Shown here: positions 9,001 to 11,982 of the stretch, piece after piece
Position numbering within the stretch: the stretch's first letter is position 1
Layout of the letters: every line of letters begins with the position of its first letter
Origin: Kiritimatiellia bacterium
GTDB taxonomy: Bacteria; Verrucomicrobiota; Kiritimatiellia; RFP12; UBA1067
NCBI GenBank assembly: GCA_017547265.1
Contig: JAFYQC010000154.1
Coordinates: forward strand, 1-11,982
Length of the DNA stretch: 11,982 nt
Direction of reading: 5' to 3'
The notes under the pieces: generated by a model
Told to the model about the DNA's origin: nothing
Database searches by the model: none
The model's input: the letters and a program-made list of their open reading frames with translations, nothing else
Position numbers and translations under genes: made by a program

Positions 9001-9387
9001 ATTATCCTCGTATCCCTCAAAGACGACTTCGTTTCCAAGTTCGCCATTCAAAACGATGTTGCCACCGTCCTCAAGCTTGATGCGCGTTCCTTCGCGAAAC
9101 TTGACGACCGTTCCTGCATTGATTGTCAGCGTCACGCCGCTTGGAACGTAAAGGTCATTCAGGATGACATGCTCGCCGCCAGACCATGTCGCGTTGGCGG
9201 AGAGACGGCCTCCCTCGCCCTCGGCACCCTCCGCCCAACTTCGAGATTCGAAGCGGGTGTAGTCCGCCATCGCCTCATGCGAGGCGATATCAAAGGTCAA
9301 ATAGTCGCCACGAGCAGGAAGCGCCGCACACAACGCGGTCACCACTGTGGCGACTATAAGCCCTAATTTTGCCAATGTCCACTTCAT
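91..9387 (-). CDS. Giant exported multidomain surface/adhesin-like protein (3098 aa)
   Basis: The product is probably exported and may bind carbohydrate or a surface; no enzyme active site was recognised. Residues 1-27 are a signal peptide with a likely cut after ALPARG. Domains by approximate residue: 36-715, three repeats (beta-helix-like plus Calx-beta-like); 830-905, beta-helix-like segment; 955-1225, parallel beta-helix; 1250-1375, CARDB-like; 1376-1472, PPC-like; 1475-1563, IPT/TIG-like; 1567-1700, beta sandwich; 1720-1810, carboxypeptidase-regulatory-like; 1811-2060, further sandwiches; 2065-2365, alpha-helical; 2366-2382, proline-rich linker; 2385-2580, conserved domain opening with SFDPNEM; 2585-2705, Calx-beta-like; 2710-2997, three InlB-type repeats; 3000-3098, start of a He_PIG-like Ig domain. 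About 50 cysteines suggest disulfides. The ATG has TTGGAG 7 bases upstream and lies 22 bases after the previous stop, which suggests co-transcription. The TAA at 91-93 interrupts the last domain and the frame stays open beyond it. No cell-wall sorting signal is visible. Domain names come from pattern recognition, not a search; the coding call is very secure. Confidence 0.95.
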   Translation of the reverse strand: MKWTLAKLGLIVATVVTALCAALPARGDYLTFDIASHEAMADYTRFESRSWAEGAEGEGGRLSANATWSGGEHVILNDLYVPSGVTLTINAGTVVKFREGTRIKLEDGGNIVLNGELGNEVVFEGYEDNTSFKGIVLQSGSAGYSDNCYVIVRGVAFGKFATVNISDTEAFKGGGQALVPVNVSGSRDTAFSFDWVAETNGVQFASGTMNWSRVSDGSKNITVPYPDGLPGCSNFTVRATTLRCCTASKGACVVNLSEFITTQIYTHEAMADYISFECRAWTEGLEGDGGRLSSNVVWIGTHKIVSDVYIPSGVTLTLSADTIVEFCEGTRIKIEDGGKLEIVGAEGHDVILRGADGVTSFGGIVKMSNGTFFDNSYVQAQGWTYNAFAGVSMHDSSTFRSSGLALIPVSVSGSRSTSFSIDWIAETNGVAYKTGTMKWNNVSEGRKNIILEYGSELDGLTNFTVRVAVERACHASPDSCNVKISDFETVDIYSHEAMADYIAFESREWAAELDGEGGRLDGNATWSGTHKIVSDVYIPSGVTLNLTADTVVEFCEGTRIKIEDGGTLKIVGAEGHDVIFRGAPGVTNYIGIVRMSNGTYTDNMYVQFTDKPYSAYPYVALHEATTYREAGKLYIPVTLSGTSRNQSFNMDWHTDKGDHGTVTWSSSSDGTKWIQIPVDATPVGGKTNHIITITAARGCNISVGEKTLTILEPDYSVKGQVAIHESDEDSGEFAVNGDIKTQPLFLNPVERVQYSGKWQAYDANEAAVLRVTLETDNGLTLLKEVSPSETGAFELDLAKYPVGCYTLKHAILDEFGETLATMQKTFSIADDEDVVMHGGTLTQNETWEAGKVHVVYQTVVVPSIYTIFIEPGAIVKFMTGTGIDISQGGAFFANGIVFTHINDDTVGGDTLSDGYTVAPPMDAYTLSGNFTFGDDTELRGITQNSALAGTISAQKTLSRGSTYRVSGTLTIASGGALTIPPGTVLKMESGAAIVVNSGATLNAIGTRAAPIVITSIKDDSVSGDTNGDGVSDPQPGDWKEIKCAGGTINMEYATILYGGKNGTNGDVFNMIGGAVTFNNSVLAHAFMYGVALESGSWAMTNSVFCDFHTAFRHFAPCDCVNSVFYDMTYLSNNGGQSFRNCVISGFATALCWWADNCVYENCVIWNPTGFGPQESEKTGSNGNIWGDPLFVGAANGDFRIREGSPCVDAADSAVAPDLDYYGQPRITITDGGSGTNLVGQLADIGICEVMPRDVVSDIDLVPQSVRTTTNAVPGQLLFVKWEIANVGGAEVNAAWRDTVSLVSENGREVVLGDKTTTSRVAVGGSVFCSGYFTVPAISEGKWYPKVNVNSYHDIFEGSLSANNALVGERAVSVGLEVLDPSISREGVINAGTPTVLKFAFGEDDANRMVVFDVPNGVTATWGFGFMPQGASKSGAMTAAGDGVMFKVPDGATEVYVVLESDATATYNLFAESAQMVITGVSPAALPSSGTTTLTITGAGFDDACEVALVSTVGRVVLNAPQKDSSGSLIATVDCATLTAGITYNLVVASDNNLVELPSALTVTKAEGKGNFWVNLVLPEAGRTGRDTTAYIEYGNSGNCDIKPQVISVEVVGDAGMSRIGDVNTFNPLYFVLVGAEGQGMSIRPGESFSLPFTIRCGKQTSTFDLYYAFDKDVDCSPWSSKAEYEEDICRAILRLKVAGQDVTNYDSVYAEAENIRNHKNFFAGRVINQDGAGAEGAIVALNKITETGEISQVGLATSDSEGRFAFCQLSDGTFSIELKSGGRLLTCNPLSVVELSGGIDYLGAEIVVDRSSKLVVKLDDTHEGRAAVMLSYVNGDFPSTPVLFNASENSYVSYDVPTSGLFRISASYENSEAIKNLYIVEGTELSLALVLRRKMNVAGRLEQLDVARLPGESVFVEAFNISNCVTYLSEVNTNTSCFTFVDIPEGDYVLNVNNVSCCYDFADVYSFSYDTVENVVIAPLITELTVNYPEAWGSDYAIVISDNMGVTDVVQADNSGKAKFMSVRDGRWSWVVLRVDDGSTVDSGTWEVKENQRIVSVANAPLAFLNSRKPLLGGIWDTLEMVGGWIWQKVRDTCAEWISATEWANKFIDMFQSDSYIQGMQDLDNARSMLASIRIENPVNCPCGYNKRKYKSDRAALDSAVAACNAYSSFLRQCDNMKLVANSFKLVGDGAETLGKWYIRIKNLAFAKRLDECSGALSMLNAELELGIGGVAFSKEFANAVKDLESSVDRVNAAIKAADGLNTILAALNDTVAICNKIIGDKRARAMVDKTGKLSKVFTWAHWILDGASDAIAILSDIVTVNDDWKSWKNGVEEFPRRRHEFALAINGLADLAATFNIYHDNDCNEPNPRQPRPGIGPFKKPIIVESFDPNEMVGPVGLGDPETERLVKPGEELTYTIYFENKSDATAAAQEVYVTNPLSEWLDWSTFKMGEVAFNNQIDLGLSGKPSGSSEATMKGTNFLVRTTLGGGCDGADSIAASGVAHWYLRIVDPTTDTGWPKDILAGFLPPNDETFRGEGHLTYTIKVREDAPPNLVITNSATIVFDYNDPIETDPAWWNTVAPTVGETRFCADETSTIEGSNAVIRVFGGNAYVASSVQVYLTYNTAAAADLDLANAALDGETPKGGLKFPLTLSWAKGEIGERVVTIPVKVDKTVEDAEFFTLQLAAPQGLALGDATVCTVTIGDLNNKELKAAVTAYKPKAGEAVATNHVGVAVAESAAKGGFTAGTGDYTSGSKLTLTAEARPGWAFVGWRLKDGGEAILSDKAKWQVVVTNDEDYVAVFEKIPYVRGLADPADGGKVSGSGLCAAGKKVTLKATTNKNFTFLGWVAGASETRPYQEGEFVATTASLVIDRTAKPAANSKTSTTITNVAEDVTYYAVFKSDPEVFVTVDATDGIGAEPTGKGAGKYVAGTITGMGKYAPGKKVTLKAAANKGYVFAGWACGGRGATALPDDVISQAASWSFEMPSNDVEYVAMFVTADEDKASIALGVNGEEMRLAGDGSPHQTNLWCGVYLEWPVAASALSETKVKVAGLPSGLKFTDKPVTAKIGSGKTAITVTNVPANTIYGAPMAASKTANDR
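397..1260 (-). repeat. Three InlB-type (beta-grasp) repeats near the C-terminus of the giant protein
   Basis: Residues 2710-2803, 2805-2900 and 2902-2997 share one pattern: a glycine-rich first strand, GKKVTLKA or GSKLTLTA, then F.GW (AFVGW, TFLGW, VFAGW), and a closing strand ending in Y.A[VM]F (DYVAVF, TYYAVF, EYVAMF). This is the signature of divergent InlB B-repeats (the Listeria-Bacteroides repeat family), normally found as stalk modules in secreted or surface proteins. Repeats 2 and 3 carry inserts between strands. The assignment rests on motif recognition only. Confidence 0.85.
2293..3195 (-). other. Region encoding an alpha-helical block inside the beta-rich giant protein
   Basis: Residues about 2065-2365 differ from the rest of the protein: they are rich in Ala, Leu, Lys, Asp and Glu with helical periodicity (for example KDLESSVDRVNAAIKAADG and AILSDIV), and few Gly/Thr/Val strand patterns. 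The block contains a CPCG motif at 2141-2144 and further cysteines at 2094, 2164, 2174, 2213 and 2275. It ends in a proline-rich linker (EPNPRQPRPGIG) before the SFDPNEM domain. The family was not recognised. It could be a helical bundle, a spacer or an effector-like module; no function is assigned. Confidence 0.65.
5713..6525 (-). other. Region encoding a right-handed parallel beta-helix domain
   Basis: Residues about 955-1225 read as a pectate-lyase-like parallel beta-helix. Rungs are visible as a recurring N[SC]V[FIL] motif beginning at residues 1079, 1101, 1121, 1140 and 1161, a spacing of 19-22 residues, typical of one helix turn. Seven cysteines lie between 1105 and 1162. The domain closes with GDPLFVGAANGDFRIREGSP and a DLDYYGQPR-like tail, a common ending in secreted beta-helix proteins. 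A D-rich loop (DTNGDGVSD, near 1024-1032) may bind calcium. Such domains bind or cleave polysaccharides; no catalytic residues were recognised, so only the fold is proposed. Confidence 0.8.
7243..9282 (-). repeat. Three tandem ~225-residue repeats at the N-terminus of the giant protein
   Basis: Repeat 1 spans residues 36-265 (8593-9282), repeat 2 residues 266-493 (7909-8592) and repeat 3 residues 494-715 (7243-7908). Each opens with [ST]HEAMADY, then a beta-helix-like stretch around YVPSGVTL or YIPSGVTL and EGTRIK[LI]EDGG, then a Calx-beta-like sandwich. Repeats 2 and 3 match at 49 of 55 residues over residues 301-355 versus 529-583, and the DNA is also similar, indicating relatively recent duplication. 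Repeat 1 is more diverged. The Cys-containing loop near the end of repeats 1 and 2 (TLRCCTASKGAC, RACHASPDSC) is reduced in repeat 3 to a single Cys. Confidence 0.9.
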
Positions 9388-9394
9388 GGGGACA

Positions 9395-9400
9395 CTCCAA
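9395..9400 (-). promoter_or_regulatory. Ribosome binding site of the giant gene
   Basis: TTGGAG on the minus strand lies 7 bases before the ATG at 9385-9387, inside the 22-base gap after the upstream TGA (9410-9412). It supports the chosen start and shows the giant gene has its own initiation site even if co-transcribed with its neighbour. Confidence 0.7.
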
Positions 9401-9409
9401 TCCGGCTAA

Positions 9410-11197
9410 TCACTCCGCCACAGGCGAGCAGAAGACACGAAAGCCAATTGCATTCGAAGTCCCACCAGCCCTCATATAAGAATAATATCTATATGCTGAC
9501 CGTATGTTCTCCCAAGTATCAAAATGACCTCCGCGGTACACGCGCTCATCCCCATAAGAATAACCCTTGTTTGCACCAACAGGATCTATTACTGCAACTG
9601 TGCCTAACCCATAATTCCAAAAGTCCTTACACAACTCCCCTACATTCCCATGCATATCATATAACCCCCATGCATTTTCCTTATAACACCCTACCGTTGC
9701 GGTGTATGTATAACCACCCTTGCCGTCATATATGTGATCGGAGCCAGAACTATATGCATTTCGCGTCCAACGTGCCACCTCGTGACAATTATCCCACCAA
9801 TCAAAAGCCTTTCCATTATTCAATGCTGATGACGTTCCCGCACGGCAAGCGTATTCCCATTGCGCCTCAGTCGGCAAGTCAAAAAGCATGTTCACCTTAC
9901 TCCGAAGTCTCCCCATAAATGAGTTTGCATCAACTTGGTTGTGTGTCGGCCAACCTGCACCATTTACAGAACCGCGAATATCATTATAAGAGACCCGTTC
10001 TACAGGCCGCATATTGCCCTTGTAATTAGAAGGATTGCCCCCCATTACAAGCTCATATTGCTTCTGTGTCACCTCAAATACACCAATATAAAACGGCTTC
10101 GTTAATACAACTCCATGCAAATCTTCATAACTATTTCGCCCGTCCTCATCGCTCGGGCTACCCATCATGAAACTGCCCGGCGGAATTAGGCGAAGAACAA
10201 GTTTCGTAGTCTTATACTCGTCACCCCAACCACCTTCAGGAACAGAAGAAAGATATGTAACAGTATAACTGATAGCATCAACACCACCAGAAAGGTCTAC
10301 AACCATGTAGGGCGCCGATCCCGTCAACGCAATCATCTTGACAGTAAACGCCGTCGAATGGAACTCTGGATAATCGTCTGTCACCTTCCATGTCATACGA
10401 AAAGTTCCATTGCTCACAGGCGCGTCAACGCCATCACCAGTGAGCGACCGCGGCGCCATCGAGATATTGGAATCCTTGTCATAGCCAATTGGATACACCC
10501 ACACCGCGGCGTTCGGGTCCTCGCACCTTACTGTGTAATCAATATCAACCATTCCATTCCACGGATATCGCTGCTGGCATTTGATGCCCGTCACCTGAAC
10601 CTTCCCATCTTCATTAGACAGTCCTGATTTATATGGAAGTGAATCATTCTTCAGAGTTGCGAAATTGGCACCAACCATAACGGTGCCTATTGAACCATTC
10701 ACAATACTCCGCCACGTAGCATTATTGCTCGTATTCCAGACAATCCCATAATACGTTGAACTTTGACACCCGCCTGGCCCTCCATTGTTGCCAACTCTGA
10801 ACTCAACTGGATACCACGCTGTTTCAGAAGGTGTGAACGACCCTGAACGCTCCTGGCATCCAGAACCCTTTGAAATAATCCAACTTCCATTGATCTTTAC
10901 CGCCACAAAATCATCATAACATCCCTTGAAGTTGTATTTCACGCCGGCTTCCATTTCCATGTACCCAGCCCACGCCACTGTCGTTTTTTCAGGAAGAGAA
11001 CTAGCGTACATTTCTTCCGGGAAATCAACCCGAGCAATCGCATTGGAATACACATCACTTGTAATGTCGAATTCAGACCCCGTGAATATTGCCTTTGTCA
11101 GACCAGGGACTCGTTCCACCTCATCGGCAACAACTACATTGGCAATTCCGCTCACGGCAGCTGCCGCGAGCGCGATCATCACTGTCTTCATGTTCAT
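9410..11197 (-). CDS. Exported PA14-like plus non-catalytic FGE-sulfatase-fold protein (595 aa)
   Basis: Residues 1-24 form a signal peptide with a likely cut after NVVVA. Residues about 30-170 resemble a PA14 domain (AWAGYMEMEAGVKYNF, then CYDDFVAVKING and a closing YYGIVWN). Residues 200-320 form an Ig-like linker containing QQRYPWNGMVDI. Residues 336-595 form an FGE-sulfatase/SUMF1-type domain: PPGSFMMGSP, then GVFEVTQKQYELVM, LPTEAQWEYACRAG, GLYDMHGNV and GFRVFCSP. In true formylglycine-generating enzymes two cysteines follow the RGGS motif; here RGGHFDTWENIRSAYRY (555-571) has none, and the usual GNVWEW is GNVGEL. Enzymatic formylglycine formation is therefore unlikely, and a binding or structural role is more plausible. 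The first ATG is preferred over the ATG two codons later because AAAGGA lies 7 bases before it. The stop is 22 bases before the giant gene, suggesting that the two exported products act together. Much of the gene is A+T-rich compared with the GC-rich parts of the giant gene. Confidence 0.93.
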   Translation of the reverse strand: MNMKTVMIALAAAAVSGIANVVVADEVERVPGLTKAIFTGSEFDITSDVYSNAIARVDFPEEMYASSLPEKTTVAWAGYMEMEAGVKYNFKGCYDDFVAVKINGSWIISKGSGCQERSGSFTPSETAWYPVEFRVGNNGGPGGCQSSTYYGIVWNTSNNATWRSIVNGSIGTVMVGANFATLKNDSLPYKSGLSNEDGKVQVTGIKCQQRYPWNGMVDIDYTVRCEDPNAAVWVYPIGYDKDSNISMAPRSLTGDGVDAPVSNGTFRMTWKVTDDYPEFHSTAFTVKMIALTGSAPYMVVDLSGGVDAISYTVTYLSSVPEGGWGDEYKTTKLVLRLIPPGSFMMGSPSDEDGRNSYEDLHGVVLTKPFYIGVFEVTQKQYELVMGGNPSNYKGNMRPVERVSYNDIRGSVNGAGWPTHNQVDANSFMGRLRSKVNMLFDLPTEAQWEYACRAGTSSALNNGKAFDWWDNCHEVARWTRNAYSSGSDHIYDGKGGYTYTATVGCYKENAWGLYDMHGNVGELCKDFWNYGLGTVAVIDPVGANKGYSYGDERVYRGGHFDTWENIRSAYRYYSYMRAGGTSNAIGFRVFCSPVAE

Positions 11198-11204
11198 CTT
11201 CGTT

Positions 11205-11210
11205 TCCTTT
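11205..11210 (-). promoter_or_regulatory. Ribosome binding site of the PA14/FGE-like gene
   Basis: AAAGGA on the minus strand, 7 bases from the ATG at 11195-11197 and 13 bases from the alternative ATG two codons later, so it decides in favour of the first start. Confidence 0.7.
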
Positions 11211-11279
11211 CAGTTTCGTTTAAATCGTTTTCTCTTGTGCGACGGTGCAAGAACACGGCGCCATACCCTCGCCATCCAA

Positions 11280-11432
11280 TCACAACCTTTCTACGATTGG
11301 CTCGTCGATGTTGTGCTTCTTCGCTCTGAAGTCAATGTCGATGAGAGAGACTGGGCGCTGTTCGGAGTTGTATGCGGCGGCATAGTCGTTTTCGATCTGG
11401 CCCACGAAATCACGATTGACCGCCGCTTTCAT
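11280..11432 (-). CDS. Small ORF of unknown function (50 aa), possibly leaderless
   Basis: ATG at 11430-11432 to TGA at 11280-11282. The product is unrecognised: short, charged, with no signal peptide or membrane segment, and includes ENDYAAAYNSEQRP and IDIDFRAKKHNIDEP. By eye it is mixed helix and strand, with about 9 acidic and 7 basic residues. An in-frame TGA at 11436-11438, two codons upstream, rules out a longer form. There is no Shine-Dalgarno sequence; instead a strong -10 hexamer ends 6 bases before the ATG, so transcription would begin at or beside the start codon. The ORF lies 82 bases upstream of the PA14/FGE-like gene on the same strand and could be a small protein gene, a regulatory leader peptide or a chance ORF in a 5' leader. 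The smooth, non-repetitive composition favours real coding, but this is not proven. Confidence 0.5.
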   Translation of the reverse strand: MKAAVNRDFVGQIENDYAAAYNSEQRPVSLIDIDFRAKKHNIDEPIVERL

Positions 11433-11438
11433 GCGTCA

Positions 11439-11468
11439 ATTATAACAAAATGCCCCTGCACATAGCAA
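11439..11468 (-). promoter_or_regulatory. Sigma70-type promoter with extended -10
   Basis: On the minus strand, TTGCTA (11463-11468) is followed by an 18-base spacer and a perfect TATAAT (11439-11444). TG one base before the -10 (TGTTATAAT) makes an extended -10. It is the best promoter seen in the window and lies just upstream of the small ORF, the PA14/FGE-like gene and the giant gene, so it probably drives all three. The predicted start site is about 11432-11433. Confidence 0.7.
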
Positions 11469-11545
11469 GGACATTGTTGGTGAGAATGGTAATATCTAAC
11501 GGGTCAGCAAGAAAGAGAGGAAGGCCGTGGGGATCGACGAAGACG

Positions 11546-11577
11546 AAAAACAAACTGCACCACCCCCATGGGGGTGG
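11546..11577 (-). terminator. Candidate intrinsic terminator of the right-edge gene
   Basis: CCACCCCCATGGGGGTGG (11560-11577) is a perfect 18-base palindrome that would fold into a stem of about 7 base pairs with a CATG loop. On the minus strand it is followed, after TGCAG, by TTTGTTTTT (11546-11554). It lies about 110 bases after the stop of the upstream gene and before the promoter at 11439-11468. The 5-base gap between stem and T tract is not ideal. An alternative role is a binding site for a dimeric protein. On the plus strand no T tract follows, so termination would be one-directional. Confidence 0.45.
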
Positions 11578-11688
11578 CCGCCGCGGCAGAAAGAAAACGC
11601 CCACGGCGCCGAGGAACACGAAAGATATAGAGCAACGGCTCGATTGTTTCCTATTTGGCTGGGATGGGACGGGGCGGGAGGCCCCGGC

Positions 11689-11982
11689 TCAGTCGATGCG
11701 GACGAAGGAGTCGAGCGTTATGTCGGCCGCCGCGACTGTGGCCTGACGAGGGAAAGTGAACTGCTGCTGGTAGAGATGTCCGTTGGCAAGGTAGAAGAAG
11801 TTGCAGTGCATCGTGCCGCTGCCGCCGTCCAGTCCTTCCAAATCCAGCGTCGCCGCCGCGTTCACGGTCTCGCCGTAGATCTTGCCGGTGATCGATACCG
11901 CGCCATCTGCGCCGAAGGCGTAGGTGAGAGAATCGCCGTCAACCTTGCCATCTAACCAGATCTCGGCCAGATCGAGTGTCTT
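11689..11982 (-). CDS. C-terminal end of a probable secreted beta-rich protein (partial, 97 codons)
   Basis: An open frame enters from the right edge and ends in TGA at 11689-11691; the start is outside the window. The visible part alternates short strands with Gly/Asp turns (YGETVNAAATLDLEGLDGG, then FFYLANGHLYQQQFTFP), with a tail DITLDSFVRID. This looks like the C-terminal beta module of large exported proteins in the same group of bacteria, so it may be another surface protein, but no named domain is claimed. The GC-rich composition (one sampled 60-base line is 67%) and G/C-rich third positions support real coding. It runs in the same direction as the downstream operon but is separated from it by the terminator candidate and promoter. 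The family is uncertain. Confidence 0.75.
   Translation of the reverse strand, partial: KTLDLAEIWLDGKVDGDSLTYAFGADGAVSITGKIYGETVNAAATLDLEGLDGGSGTMHCNFFYLANGHLYQQQFTFPRQATVAAADITLDSFVRID

Noticed and set aside
9448..9918. A 156-codon plus-strand ORF opposite the FGE-like gene
   Set aside because: It lies fully antisense to well-recognised FGE-fold motifs, has unusual composition rich in His, Pro, Tyr and Asn, and shows no convincing ribosome binding site.
9410..11197. Active formylglycine-generating enzyme serving sulfatases
   Set aside because: The catalytic cysteines after the RGG motif are missing, and no sulfatase gene lies in the window.
11212..11250. A second promoter close to the PA14/FGE-like gene (TTGCAC with a weak GATTTA -10)
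   Set aside because: The -10 match is poor, and the extended -10 promoter at 11439-11468 already explains transcription.
11671..11685. GGGGC-GGGAG-GCCCC hairpin just after the stop of the right-edge gene
   Set aside because: The stem is only 5 base pairs and no T tract follows on the minus strand; the palindrome at 11560-11577 is a better terminator candidate.
11450..11955. Two overlapping plus-strand ORFs, one containing an RKRGRP AT-hook-like run
   Set aside because: They cover the promoter, the palindrome and the antisense of the partial minus-strand gene. The products are low-complexity and Arg-rich, as expected from GC-rich antisense frames.

Overview
The window looks like chromosomal DNA of a Kiritimatiellota/Verrucomicrobiota-type (PVC group) bacterium, possibly gut- or rumen-associated. 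This is inferred from protein style only: a very large exported modular protein with InlB-type repeats, Calx-beta-like domains and a He_PIG-like C-terminal domain, preceded by an exported PA14 plus FGE-sulfatase-like protein. No rRNA or other marker gene is present to confirm the lineage.

All supported genes are on the minus strand, so transcription runs from right to left. (1) 11689-11982 holds the last 97 codons of an upstream gene that enters from the right edge; a palindromic terminator candidate follows at 11546-11577. (2) A well-formed sigma70-type promoter with an extended -10 lies at 11439-11468. Its predicted transcription start falls on, or next to, the ATG of a 50-codon ORF (11280-11432) that has no Shine-Dalgarno sequence. 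(3) 9410-11197 encodes a 595-residue exported protein with a PA14-like domain, an Ig-like linker and an FGE-sulfatase-fold domain that lacks the catalytic cysteines. (4) Only 22 bases later, 91-9387 encodes a 3098-residue exported modular protein. Genes 3 and 4 each have a Shine-Dalgarno sequence 7 bases before the ATG and form a likely operon.

The giant protein has, in order: a signal peptide; three tandem beta-helix/Calx-beta-like repeats; a right-handed parallel beta-helix; CARDB-like, PPC-like and IPT/TIG-like domains; carboxypeptidase-regulatory-like sandwiches; an unexpected block of about 300 alpha-helical residues; a conserved DPNE-type domain; a Calx-beta-like domain; three InlB-type repeats; and the start of an Ig-like domain. 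That last domain is cut by TAA at 91-93. The same reading frame then stays open to the window edge and reads like the missing strands of the domain. The stop may therefore be a nonsense mutation, a sequencing error, a recent truncation or a recoded site.

The middle of the giant gene (about 2218-4695) and much of the FGE-like gene are visibly richer in A+T than the flanking parts, so the locus is compositionally mosaic. No mobile element, CRISPR array, tRNA or rRNA gene was seen. The most interesting points are the in-frame stop, the helical island inside a beta-rich surface protein, the pairing of a non-catalytic FGE-like protein with the giant protein, and the apparently leaderless small ORF.
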